A stretch of 64,000 bases of DNA from Antennarius striatus (lineage: Eukaryota > Chordata > Actinopteri > Lophiiformes > Antennariidae), in contig NC_090784.1 in assembly GCF_040054535.1 (NCBI RefSeq), forward strand, positions 19,442,001 through 19,506,000, given 5' to 3'. Made by a program: the position numbers and the translations under genes. This document shows positions 23,001 to 35,200 of this stretch, piece by piece (the first letter of the stretch is position 1; each line of letters opens with the position of its first letter). Under the pieces are notes generated by a model. The model saw nothing but the letters and a program-made list of their open reading frames with translations. It was not told the DNA's origin and did not search any database.

Positions 23001-23885
23001 TGATTTCAGCAAAGCAACCAACAACACACAGCCCTTTTTTTTTTTTTTTAAACAATATTTTCATATTTCGCTGAGGTCGACCACTATGGAAATGACTTCC
23101 TATGCAATGCAAACTGCAATCAAATCCACACTGCTTAAGTTTACTAACCTGCAGCTGAACTCTATCTCAAACATCAATTTCCTGTGGATACTAATGCTCC
23201 CTACAGAGTTTGGGTCTAATCCAAATCCATCAAATCCAGGATGCCTATGCACTAGGTGTGTCCGCTCATATGAAAGCTAAAGACGAGTCCTTGCAGGTAA
23301 AAATAAACAGATGTCCTGTTAACAGGAAACAAATATTAACACAGATCTGCTTGTTGACTGTGACAAATAAACTTCATGCATATCTTTTTTTTTTAAATGC
23401 AAAATATTACCAGAATATTTTATGGTTAAGGTTTATAAGTTAAGATATAAAGCGTAAAATTTTGGTGGAGCCAAGCATGAAGCTGGATTATTGGCACTGA
23501 TGTCTGCTGCATCTGCTGTTTGTCTTTTCATGACAACTGGTTTGACCTGGACCCAGTCATTCAGACTTAAAGCACTGAATTTGTGTGTACTCTTCTCCTT
23601 AATACCTTTCAGTTCTTAAACAATCAGTTGTTAAGACGTCTTTTAATAGGCCTGGGAAGCCAAAGCTAACTTTAACAACCACATAAAATACATTTGACCT
23701 TGACCACAAAGCAAACGCCTTCAGCAAAGTTTCTTCAGAAGAAATAATTGTTTATGAAAGAGAATCTACCCGTAGCGGCGCTTCCTGGATCGGGATCTGG
23801 AGCGGCTTCTTGAGCGAGATATGGAGCGGGATCTCGACCTGGAGCGGCTCCGAGAAGACGAGGCAGATTTCGTGGATCTGGGCAT
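16190..23885 (-). CDS. thrap3: THRAP3: thyroid hormone receptor-associated protein 3 (TRAP150), complete
   Basis: Seen: 10 coding exons in continuous phase: 23770-23885, 20482-21369, 19548-20228, 19255-19427, 18833-18944, 18437-18521, 17136-17317, 16831-17008, 16564-16710, 16190-16423. They total 2796 nt, giving 931 aa; human THRAP3 is 955 aa. The order is RS-rich N terminus, RGG/Asn/Gln-rich segment, Ser/acidic middle, the THRAP3/BCLAF1 core ([27 protein letters not shown]), [11 protein letters not shown], a Ser-rich RS tail, an [10 protein letters not shown] segment and a [21 protein letters not shown] end. Known for the family: a nuclear protein of the spliceosome and exon-junction environment, acting in splicing, mRNA decay and transcription co-activation with BCLAF1. 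Teleosts often keep two copies (a/b), and I cannot say which this is. It lies in the same orientation between MAP7D1 and SH3D21. Confidence 0.97.
17136..18521 (-). CDS. thrap3: THRAP3 exons encoding RRIDVSP and [11 protein letters not shown]
   Basis: Exon 18437-18521 encodes [16 protein letters not shown] and SSEDGTYK (human RIDISPSTFRKH). Exon 17136-17317 encodes [17 protein letters not shown], a basic/acidic stretch and [18 protein letters not shown] (human [14 protein letters not shown] and SRERSAEKTEK). Both join in phase. They finish the conserved family core before the Ser-rich tail. Confidence 0.95.
18833..19427 (-). CDS. thrap3: THRAP3/BCLAF1 family core exons
   Basis: Exon 19255-19427 encodes [28 protein letters not shown] and [13 protein letters not shown]; exon 18833-18944 encodes [19 protein letters not shown] to KSPEIHR. 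This is the most conserved part of the THRAP3/BCLAF1 family, near identical to human. For the second exon two acceptors 25 nt apart exist; only the one at 18945-18946 keeps phase and restores the HF..CGMTL..ERF match. Confidence 0.96.
19548..20228 (-). CDS. thrap3: THRAP3 middle exon: charged region and VNVRMDFL motif
   Basis: Residues about 335-562. It starts [11 protein letters not shown] (human RYLEEQK), runs through an acidic block EGEEEEE, then [10 protein letters not shown] and a Ser/Lys patch, and ends [14 protein letters not shown], matching human QVNVRMDSFDEDL. It is mostly charged and probably disordered; the motif at the end leads into the conserved core. Exon borders join in phase 2 on both sides. 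Confidence 0.95.
20482..21369 (-). CDS. thrap3: THRAP3 large exon: RGG, Asn/Gln-rich and Ser-rich region
   Basis: Residues about 39-335. It opens with an RS run then SPAHNRE, as in human. Next comes an aromatic/RGG segment ([16 protein letters not shown]), five Gly, seven Asn coded by an (AAC/AAT) run at about 21160-21180, and a Gln-rich stretch (about 125-131). The remainder is Ser/Glu-rich with SPK-type phosphosites, ending AISIAFGK. Low-complexity RGG and Asn/Gln composition fits RNA binding and condensate behaviour. The real frame is not the longest open frame over 20924-21406. Confidence 0.93.
22249..22345 (-). promoter_or_regulatory. Candidate alternative first exon inside THRAP3
   Basis: On the minus strand an ATG at 22263-22265 opens MKKRN and ends in phase 2 at an AG-GTGAGT consensus donor (exon border 22249). 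That phase is exactly right for exon 20482-21369. An in-frame TAA sits six codons upstream (22281-22283), so this cannot be an in-frame cassette exon but would work as a first exon. The product would lack the N-terminal RS block. It could be a chance donor; no promoter element was recognised. Confidence 0.3.
23770..23885 (-). CDS. thrap3: THRAP3 first coding exon: RS-rich N terminus
   Basis: Encodes 38 residues starting [15 protein letters not shown], almost pure Arg-Ser dipeptides, ending RKRRYG in phase 2. It matches the human N-terminal RS block ending RKRR. The exon's 5' border is ambiguous: acceptor AG either right before TGATG (border 23887) or after a better pyrimidine tract (border 23908). 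RS domains of this type are phosphorylated and direct the protein to nuclear speckles. Confidence 0.95.
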
Positions 23886-23908
23886 CACTGCAACCAGCCC
23901 ACCTTACA

Positions 23909-26900
23909 CTGTCAGACAGGAGAGTTTGGGTCGAATGAGGATTAGAAAATTTCAGAAGTCAAAACAAGACAGATAATTATTCATCAAGTCACCTTTTTCA
24001 AGGCATTAGCTATAAGAAAAGAAGACGAATGTCAATCAACAACTGAGTTAACGATTATAACGGAGGACAAATCATTTCAAAGAAAGTCAAGAATTTAAAA
24101 AGAAAAAGTCATGAAACATAATATCCAGAGGAGATGAGCCATCCGGGATGTTTTCTTATAAGCTGACTTAATGCAAAAGCTGAGTGAAAAAACAGGACAG
24201 CTGTGGAAACAGGGCAGTAATCTGTGAATGAGTACGGTGCCCAACACAACCAGTTTTATTCAGTCGCTGGTCATTTGCGTAGAGGGCCGTCTTAGGTCGT
24301 CCCTTATCTGTCAAATTAGCGAACGTGTGTGTCATCAGCATCACGGAGCATGCGTTTTGAATAACTCCCGCTGAAAGAGGGACGTGGTAAATATCTACAA
24401 TAAGTTAGAAAAATTTGAAACTGAAAATTGTTTTTTTCTTGTTCTCAGGAAAGTCAGTATGACAGGACGTCTCCTTCAAAGTCTCATCCCATCTGTCCTT
24501 AAATCCTAACTGAATGTGAGGACTTAATGAAATTTCTAAGACTGAAACACTGTTCAATGTATTTTCACACTGGAATGGGCAGTAAATGTAACGTTGGACT
24601 AAATTTATCATTGTTTGGCCATTTTTGATCAAAATCTTTATAAACTTCTGAACTCATTCTCGTTCAAGGATAGATTCTTAGTCACCACCTTCACCGCTCT
24701 TTGATGAGAGAATGGGTTATTTCCTCCATAGCCACCTCATTATATGACTTTTGCTTGTGGTTAAAGTTCTGCTCCGAATTAGCAGAGAGACAACGCTGCC
24801 GGTGCTTCACTGATTTACTTCCTACTTAAATCAACTCAACGGTGAGAGCATCTGTTTATTCCTGAGGTCCAAAAGGCATCATCTGTGACACGTGATTCTG
24901 GGAATACGCTAAATCCTAGAGATCAAATAACTGATCTTTCAGGAGAAGAGTCGTCTTCGGGGTCTTTGGAAGGAGGAAATTGCAGACTACACATGACTTG
25001 GATTTCAAAATCAGCTCACACTGTGGTCACAGTTTGCCTTCTACTGTCTTGGAGGGTTTTGAAATGGATCGTGTCCTGCCTCCTCCTTCTCCTCCTTACA
25101 CTCTATGAACTTCCTTCTCTCCAACTTCCTGGCAGCTTGTTGTTTTTGGCTCTCGGGGGATTGTTTCCTGAAGATCAAGCCTTAACAGACCATCAATTTT
25201 GCTTACGGTGCACATTTTGAGAATGGCAGTCACATGCATCCCTTTCTTAGCCTGTTATAGCGTAACCTCATTGATTATTTTCGGTTCTAATTAATGGAAC
25301 ATCTGTGTTTCACATGGCTGAAAATGGTTTCAATGAAACTTCTGAATGAGTGTGAGAAGAAACTGTACACAAAACAGCTACGCCCCCACACAAATAATGA
25401 AAGTAATAGATTATGACCCACAGAATAACCTGTTTTTAGCAAAGTGTGTATCTAAAACAAAGTATATGGGCAAAACAGTAGATCGCTAGCACTGTTCTTG
25501 ATTCCAGTATTGAAAAAGCCTTATCTTATAGAGTAGAACTTAGTTATGTGCTTCGATAGCTTCAAGTTGAGCCCACGATTGATAACAGCTGGTGTTCTGT
25601 TCTGTCCCTGTTCTACATTGTGTGGTCAGAGCCTAGTCACAGATTCCAGCCGTTCTAAAAGGCAGGCGTAAGCCCGATCTTTAATCACTAACTACTAGCT
25701 TTGTGCAAACAACATCACGTATTGACACACATGTACAAATGCACTCATGTGGATTTGTTCTGAATGTCACATTGAGTCACTGATGTCTACTTTCTAATTT
25801 GTTTGCATATCATAACAGTGTAATAACAACTTCACCGACTGCTGACCTCATCCGTGTGACTGCCGACTGTTGAGCTAACGCTTCTGCCAATGCCGACACA
25901 CACAGCTGGGGTTGTTACTTTTTTCTTTTTTTGCTATTACTCTTACTGTTATTGGGAATTTGATGCTTGAGGACTCAAGTGTGTGATTCTAGAATGAATA
26001 GGAGTATCTTATAAGATACAAAAAAGATTACAAGAAAGAAATTAATCAACAGAAGAAGAGGGAGTATGCTGGACAGTAATGTTTCAAACAGGAAAAAAAC
26101 GTAATGAAGTTCACGGCCCATGCACGCATACACAGACGTGATTAAGGAAATCCCCATGGAGTAGAGAACAGCAGCTGTAGCCTCATCACCTGTTTATTCC
26201 ATGTAAAAGCTAATGTAGCTGCAATCAACAATGGACAGGCAACTTGATACACAGCTCAAAGCGTAAAAGCAGAAATCCTCCACTCAATCAACCGCCCTAT
26301 CATTAAGACTGGGATGCCACAGTGGCAGCTGGAATCACATTTGCTATCTATATGTGTCCCTGAGACACCCTGCTCACTATTTCAGAAAAGCCACAGCAAC
26401 TGCCACTGGCACAATCTTGGGTTATTGAAATGTGGCAGTCCCTCTCGGTATCCCGTCCAGACAGCTCGCACTCCAGGGGGTGGGGTGGGGGGGTCTATGG
26501 ACACCGAAGCCACAGCCACTGGCACTGCTGTTTCAGCTAAGATAAACCTCACGGCTTCCTTCTGTGTTATTAATGGAAGAAAAAACAAACTTCCAACAGC
26601 ATGATTCATTCAGGATAACTATTATCTGACTCTTGTTTGTGTTTGGCAATGGAGCATAGGCTGCTTGAAAAAAAGATCTGCTTCAGAGACATCCTGCTGT
26701 GAAGAAAAGTCATTCAGCATTCTACATTCAGTACCACTTGTTCTTCAATCTGTCATTCAAGAGACGTAGTGGCCGGAGCGGCTATACGTTTGTATGTCGG
26801 GCTACAGTTGCATGGAAAATGGTAAACAGCAGGGTGCCGCTGAGGCATCCTCACACCGACATGCTTCTCAGCTGTCTGTCATCACCACATCAGAAGCCCG

Positions 26901-28030
26901 CTGCACTCAACGCTGGAACTCATCATCTGAAGAAAGGTTCACCTTATTTTAGTCCCAAGTTGGAACAACCCGACATGAGATTCAAGATCTTTTGTATTCA
27001 TAACCAACTGTTTAAAGAAATTATTTTTCTTTTAAAAAAAATTACTGTAAATGAAAAAATGAATTCTCTGCATAGAGCTGCAGACACACTTTATTGTTTG
27101 TTATTTTTGGATGCATTTTGTTGGTTGAGGTGTGTGAGTGGTTTGAAAGGATTAGACTGCGTGGCAGGTGGATTTAAACAATAGAGACAGTAACGCTCTA
27201 TAAAATGTAATAACACATGACTCTTGCTGTGAAACAACTTTAGTACGTAGCAGCATACATAGACACACCTTTACATTGTGTTTGCTTTTAGCGCGGCTGG
27301 TATTTGTTAAATAGGATTGTCCTCAAACAGGATCTTGAAGTCAGGATTTGAATTTGATTAAGAATACTTTCAAACCTGTTTCTACCAGTCATGAACCCAT
27401 TTACAAATCATTTACTCGTGCTCTATCGAAACATTTGCATAAGTATTTAAAGAATACTCGTCCTCCAGACAGGTTTTTTTCTGTTTTTGCTCCCATACAC
27501 GATTTGTTGAACTTGGTTGTTTACTTTTACCTGCAATCAATCATTGTGTCATCATGCTGAACACCAAGTCAGACCTAGAGCACTCAGACTGGTGAGTTTT
27601 ATAACAGCTCAGTCCTCCTTTACACCGCATGCAGTTTGATTTAACGCTCACAACAAACAGTATTTATACACATATGAACTTCCAGGTAATAAATCATCCC
27701 TAGAAAAATATTTCCAAAATAAGTAGAAAATAAAAAGCAAAAATGGTGCTGGGTGGGATGGACAGTGCAAGCTTCATCCTCATGCACAGGTGAAAATTCA
27801 GCTCCCTCTTAGAATAAAACACATCAATTCAGTAATTTTTGATTTATCTGAGGTCAGGAAGGTAATTTCCAGGCTGAATATGCAGGAAATATTGACTTTT
27901 TGGCACGTGTTGTGCAATAGCATAACTGGGAAATAGGAATACATGGATGTATTTAAAATCCTCTACTTCAGATGTTTTTAAAAAGTCAAATAAAAAAAAG
28001 TAGGTTATATGAATAAATAAATCTACTCAC
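23909..28030 (-). other. THRAP3 first intron
   Basis: About 4.1 kb with no convincing exon on either strand. The 111-aa plus-strand frame at 24885-25220 has hydrophobic Leu-rich composition but no splice or family support. A G-rich run lies near 26476-26494. Nothing else stands out. Confidence 0.55.
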
Positions 28031-28445
<415 letters not shown>

Positions 28446-28940
28446 TGGTGCGCTGCCACATAATGACATCAGTACCTCATTAATACCCGCTTTTAAATGT
28501 AGATTCTTTGATATATGTTGAGTTCACAAGGGCATACATGCATACATACAGGCATACTTGCTGTGAACTCTTAAATCATAATGATTTCCATTCCTATGAC
28601 TATATGAACGAAATTTTAATATATGGGCAACGTATGATGGGGGGTTGAACCAGACTGAATTTTAGTACACTTAAATAAACAGGTAAATGATTTGTGTAGA
28701 GGTGAGGCTACGGCGTCAGGGACCTGTTGACTGGGTCAGGCGTGACCTCACTGAAGACTGGTCTTCCTTTACTGGGTCTCATCAAACATGTGGTCACTCT
28801 GGGACCTGGATGACTAGTAGTGATGTAGCTAACATAAGGAGAAGACAGCAATAACCAGCAGTAACACGGCCCATACAGTCATAGTCATGAGTAAATGAGA
28901 TGGACCCAGCAATACAAATGCTTCTTACCACGTAACCTCT

Positions 28941-28990
28941 CCCAGGTGAGAGGTACGCCCTGGACAAGTAACCAGTTCATTCTAGGGCGT
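28941..28990. repeat. Fragment of a common teleost interspersed repeat
   Basis: The stretch GTACGCCCTGGACAAG through CCAGTTCATTCTAGGGC resembles the widespread fish repeat segment with CCCTGGACAGGTCGCCAGTCC. Only about 50 bp is recognisable. The family name is uncertain. Confidence 0.45.
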
Positions 28991-29130
28991 ATTTAGGTTC
29001 CTGATATAAATAATATGCTAAATGTAAAGTACAGCTGATTCCTGCAGTGGGTGGACATCTGTGCTACATTAAACACACTGCACGTGTTCAGACAGGCAGA
29101 AACATAACAGTGAATTGTTATTCATTTTAA

Positions 29131-29201
29131 GTGGCTATATTTTTTGTGTACATTTAACATCCACAAAAAACTTTAAATGTGTACAAGAAACATATAGCCA
29201 C
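29131..29201. repeat. Imperfect inverted repeat, about 27-30-bp arms
   Basis: Arm 29131-29157 begins GTGGCTATAT and ends ACATTTAA; arm 29172-29201 is its near reverse complement ending ATATAGCCAC, with a few mismatches, around a loop of about 14 nt. It could be a small MITE-like element or a hairpin. Confidence 0.75.
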
Positions 29202-29230
29202 AAAATAGAGGATGAAAAAGCTTGCAAAAG

Positions 29231-29296
29231 CATGGAAGAGCATGTTTTTCCATGTGCAATAGCATGCTCTTCTATTCTTTTGCACATGGAAGAGCA
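29231..29296. repeat. Two interleaved perfect inverted repeats
   Basis: GAAGAGCATG (29235-29244) pairs with CATGCTCTTC (29263-29272), and TTCCATGTGCAA (29248-29259) pairs with TTGCACATGGAA (29280-29291). The order A-B-A'-B' is that of an H-type pseudoknot. CATGGAAGAGCA also recurs directly at 29231 and 29285. Confidence 0.85.
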
Positions 29297-32200
29297 CACT
29301 TAAATACATGTGCATGTACTGTATATGTCCAGTAGACTACCCTGACCACCCCTGACCTCTGAAGAAAGGAACACTGTCTCCACTGGAGATAATCCTTTCA
29401 CTGGAGGATTATATGGGCTAATGATCTATAACAGAGTAATTTCCATTCTGCCAAAAGAAAATGCTGCTTCTTTGCAAATCTGACACAAAATGAGTCACAT
29501 CTGCAGATTTTAATCTTTGGATCGTACTGACTGAAATGCTGATGAATGTAGTGAGACACTGCTGCTATTTGATCCCCTCCCTGAAGCTTCCTTTATAGAC
29601 TTGGAATGAATTAAAAAATGTAATCCCTTCAAAACAAAACCAGTCATCCTAAGAGGTGAAATAAAAAAAGCACCTGGACTTCTATTTCAGGTTTGAATGT
29701 GTTTCATTTCTCATCCGAGAGGTTTCATCGGTTCTAATTGACCAAAGGGGGACTTCTAGATATTTAACCACCCGTGAGGTCATTAACACCTTGAAAGCCG
29801 ATGTGTCACATTGACCTTCCTGCAAATACTGACAGTTGTTAGCATCGTTGAGGTCACAAGGGATTTGTTCCCATGCTTCACCAACATATGTGTTGCAGTG
29901 TCACATGATTTTTGTATGTTTTTAAAATCTTACAAATCCAGACATTGATGATGAATGGGTGGAGTGCCATCAGAAAACAGGGGACAGGGTACCTATAATT
30001 CAACCCTGACACAACAAACCTGAATTATATATAAATGACAGTATATATAATGATAAACTACTGTACTTATTGTCTCCAAATTTGTTTCGGTCTCAGTCTT
30101 TACCACAAAATTATGTTTACAGGGTGATAATCTAAAAGCTACAAAGTCTCGTCTGTTGGTTTTACAGACATGTCATTGCAAACATCTGTGAAGCTGTACT
30201 GCATGCAGATGCACAGTTGGACTGCATTTACTCAACAGGACAAATCCGTCTTGACGTTGTACAAAGAAATTAAATGAAGATGTAGGATCAGATGTAGGAT
30301 GTGATAGATTCCAGTCAGCCAGAGCATTCAGTTAATAACATTAATGATCTCCTCATATCAGAGGTTGGGATGTGTTGAGCAGCAAATGAACATTTTGTCT
30401 TGAAATATGATTTATTTTTCATGCATTCAGTCACTGCTCTGTAGGATCCTTGTGGTCAAATGCATTATCCTTTCCTTCTCTCATTATTTATCCATCTACT
30501 TCAATCTATTTCTGTTTCTTCCTAGCATGTTTACACTATCAGCTTTTTATTTTATTTTATACCATATACTACTATTTTATCCAGTAAAACAGCTTGTCCA
30601 AATACTGTACTGTAAATACTGTAAATTTTAGCAATGTAAATAAAATCTCTTGTCTTGCTCTTCCAAAGTGCTAAAGCAAATATCAGTGCTGTACATTTGC
30701 ATTGGAAATTAATTCACCCTTGAATTGCACTGGAATGATACTGACTCATCCTGGAAGTGCCTCTGAAGTGCTCATTTGGTTAGTTGAAAATATGACGAGT
30801 AGGAAACTGATACCATAGAGTACACAAGTCAGCTAATGTAGGCAAAGTGGAGGCCTTTGTGGTTCGGCAGATGCAAGGTAGATTAGGCAGGAAGTGGGCT
30901 GTGACGTTGAAATTTGTGTTAGTTCTTAGTCACATGTATCGTTGTTCTGAGAACGACTGTTTCATAGAAGCCATGCTTTTACAAATCTCATCAATACTTG
31001 ATGATGAAATTTGGTGCAGTACATTCATAATTCTCAGAAGAGGAGTCCTATAGTGTTGTATTTATTTGTTGATGATGATTCCCTAAAAAACTGTCTTATG
31101 TGCTACCGCTTTCAAATGCATTACACAGTAATGTCAGGCATTCCCAAAAACACATCGCCAGTTTATAACCTTGACACTGTTTTCGTTAGAAGTCACTCAT
31201 CCATTGGTCCTGTTTTAGCCCCTACTGTTTGCCCCATGACCCCCGTCCCATGCATCTATCCTGCCTGTTAGTTCTGCATCATATCACCACTGTCCAGACA
31301 CCAGGCAAGTTATTTTGGGCAATCCCTCTGACACCACTTTCTCCCTCTGCGCCAGGATAAAAGAGTTCATACTCCCCCTACTTTATATCCCTCCCACCTG
31401 TTGGACCTGTCCGTCACCTTGCTGAAATGGCTGAACTAACAGAGGTTCAACATTACTTCTAATTACTGCACCTAACAGCAACATTACAGAGGCTACAGGA
31501 TCTGTAGCTGTATTGGAGTTGTTGTTTTTTAAAATTATAATTAACAAGATAGTCTTTGATATATAATTATTTTCTACATAAATCACTTTATTTCTCAGAA
31601 TGCTCTGCCAAATTGAAGCTTGTTTATGAAAAAAAAATACTTTGATAAAGTCAATCTGGTTATGCTTAACTTCTATAAAGAGCTAAACTCTTCTTAATTT
31701 CTGGGTGATTCATTGTGTAATTCGTCTTTATTGTCGCTGTGGTGGGTCCATCAGGAAAGAGTTATTTCAAAGAAAGATTTGGAAATGGTTTTAAAGACAA
31801 AAATAGCTATATTAAAAAAAAAAAAACAAAAACAAAACAAAAATCCTTTCTAATTCACACTGGAACATCACTGCCTGTGAGCACACATGGCGACAGTAGA
31901 TTCCCTGTGGCTCAACAGGATGTGTCCTTGTCAAATCCCACATTGGTTCCAGACTCAGTTTCAACTCTTTGTCAAATACAAAAAACTGGCACTTCTCCAT
32001 TTTCCGCTTCCCTACAAATCATTGATAAATTTTGGTTGATTTTGGTTGGTTGATTTTGGTTCTCCTTGGTTGTTTCCTTATTTTAGTTGAGATGAACTCA
32101 AAGAGAAAACGGCTAATTTTAAAAGGAATAACCATAACCATCATTCAGCAGAAATATCGACATCAAATAAAGGCAATGTGTTTTAGCTCAATCATGCAGA

Positions 32201-35200
32201 TCAAACTTTCCTATGCTACTGACTGATTATATCTAACCAAAAAGTTCAAAGACACTCATTATGCTGATGCTGTCCAAACTGTCCTTTCCCATCACCGTAC
32301 ACTTCAGGTTATCTGACACCTCCCCGACACGTGATGGATCTCTCTCTGGTACTCTTTGTTGTCAAAGTCAGACCAACTATCTCTGAAGAGAAGAACACAT
32401 AAGCAGGACAGCTGCTCGTACCCCCAGAGGGTTCCCTGACCCCTGTCCAGAACCTATTATCACCTTCTAGATGTTTCTGCTGGGCTTGAATCACACCCTC
32501 ACCCATCAGAAACCATGTCAGTGATAGCGGATAAAGGTGGGAACCCAAGATGGAGCTGGTTGCCCAAGAGGTTTAAAAGTTATGATTACGGGCTTGATGT
32601 GATTAGAAACGAACGAAGGGAGCCAAAAAAAGTCATATTAAATAGTACAAGTGTGCGGTTGTTGAAATGAGATAGTGAGAACAATCTGTGCCTGTACCTC
32701 TGACGCCTCTAACATAATACGGTGTAATGAGTTATTTACATTCATCTCTAGTGTTCTATGTTTGACCTTGTCTCTTCTATTTTTCTCTTGGTTCTTTTTT
32801 TTTGATATTTGTTTATGTTGAGCAAAATTTCAAAAATCTAGTGCATGGATTGACACAAAATTGGAAGAAGCCCTTAGGATTTTGTGTAGACAGAGGTACA
32901 GACTGTTTACTTTCCACAGCATTGCCCTTCTTCTCCACTTGCAAAACTAAGTGGAGGGGTGGGGCACGGACCAGGCATGCTTAAAGAGGGGTACCATTGT
33001 TTGTCCTTGAGGGATGTCTGGCATCCATTCTAATTATGTCTTGGTTCTCCAAGAAGAACTATCATAGACAGGGACCAAAGTGTCTTTATGGAAAACTCTC
33101 GCTGAAGTAAAATCTGCTTTACTTCCTTTTGCAGCTAAAAGGAAATAGTAGGCACAACTTTATTATAAGCTGCAAGAATTAATACTGGTATGAGTCTTTG
33201 GCTGTTAAAATCAACATTAAGAAGATATGATTGAATTGCTTATGTTAATTCCAGGGCTGTTGCAATGGATGCATTACATTGTGCACATGTTGTTTTTATT
33301 CAATCCTAATTAAATCCTTTTTATTCCTTTTCCACTTTTGTTTATTCAGATTTGCAACAATGGGTAGTCTTTGAATTTCCATCCTGTTCCAATATAGTAT
33401 GATTTAAAATTCAAAACACTTTAATGAAAGGACAATGTGAGCCTCAACTGAAAGCTTTTATTTTGTTGAGGGTTTTTTTTTAATATACAGTTGTGGAGAA
33501 CCACAGAACGCTACATGCATGTCCGCATACAGGCTTAACAGGATTTAACAGTTCATCATGTGTCCTCACATAATCTATATATAACCTTGTTTTTCATTGA
33601 ACCACTTGAGTTCAGGAGATATGGCCTTATTTAAAATTGTCTCATTATCAAAATGAATGTTGTGTTTCAGAATCTGGTTTAATTCATGCATCTGAAATTT
33701 AAGACTTGACATCGATGATTGAGATTCATTCACCATGGTGTGAAATTAGGTAGAAAATTAATCAGATCACATCCGTTAACTCACATTGAAAATTGTAATT
33801 TGGAAAAGAGACGTGTGTATTCTAACATGAGTTTGAGATCAAGCCTACAGTTCTGAACAAAAAACAAAACAAAACAGAGTATGAAGAAAAAGTTTGGAAC
33901 AAAAGAGACAAGTGTGTTTAAAAGATGTGATTTGCATTGAAAGCACATGTCAAGCTCAGAATCCAAAGGGCATTTAAAAAAGAACAAAACAAAACTGCAG
34001 CTACTGTCTCTGGAATTTATTTTATGTTCTTTTTTCTCCAGACCAAAGTACATACTGCATGTAACTCAACCAGCATGACTGGCATCATCATGAATTATTC
34101 TTCTTATATGCCAGATTAAGTGTTTTGATCATCTTTCCCACAGTTAGTCACTTTTATTTCCTGACCTACCCATCTGGAATCAAAAAAAAGAAGTAACGCA
34201 TCTTCTGAACATTCCATACATGTCCAAATTTGAGTTTCAGTTAAAAATAGACCAAATAGTGTTCTAACATGTTTTGTGTCTGGAACCAAACCCTCACTGT
34301 CTTCAAATCAAACCCTGTCAGAACTTGCCATCCTTTGTCTTCAATGTTTCCCACTGTTTTAAAAGGAGACACAAAATAACACCAAGGATATCATGGTTTG
34401 CTCACTGTCATTTTTCCAGCGGTCAGTTTCCCTTGCAAGGCTTCTTCTTTCAACTAAGTTTGGTGCTTAAATCCCCACTTAGGGTCCATGCCAGCACCGT
34501 GGACCTAAATAGACTGCCCATATGATGCAGCACCCCAGCCTCATAAAAGAGGAACTCTCCCTGCGCTGGTTGCTTACACACCGCCCAGCAGCTGGGTCAG
34601 TTGGAGTTACATGCAAAGAGCAGTCTGCGTCAAGTAGGGGATTATTGATGGAGGGAAGGGGTCAAAAGTTCCTTGTATGATGTTTTGATGAATCAGTACC
34701 TGGGGGGGGGGGGGACTTGGAAAATGTTGCACTTGAAGTCCAAGCCAAATACAGAACCGACGTGAGATACCAATAAGTGGAGAGACTTTTTGTTCCTTTA
34801 GCGTCTTTCAGTCTTTCTATCTAATGTGGTAAGATTTATGATGTTTCATTGGTAATTCAACGCAGCAGGAGGAGACAGCAGGTGGTAAGGCTATACTAGC
34901 AGCTAATGATGGCTAATAAATGACAAGAAAGTGAACTACTCCGAGGACTAAGACCACATGATACCTCTTGTGGCATCTCCCCAAATATTTTGCAAACTCA
35001 GACACTGGATCCTGTTTGTCACTTACCTTCTGCTGCTTTACAGCTTCTCAGATTTGATATTCTATAAGCCTACTGAAGGATAACGAAGTGAGCATGGCTT
35101 CATGGGGTAGAGGTACTTATTATGGTCTTGGTGGCAACTATAGCTACATTTTAGCAAGCCTGAGAACATTTTTGCCCCAGAGATATCACTAAACAGATGT

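Noticed and set aside
24885..25220. 111-aa plus-strand frame with a Leu-rich segment inside THRAP3 intron 1
   Set aside because: Looks like a membrane helix only because of a pyrimidine-rich stretch; no homology, promoter or splice pattern.
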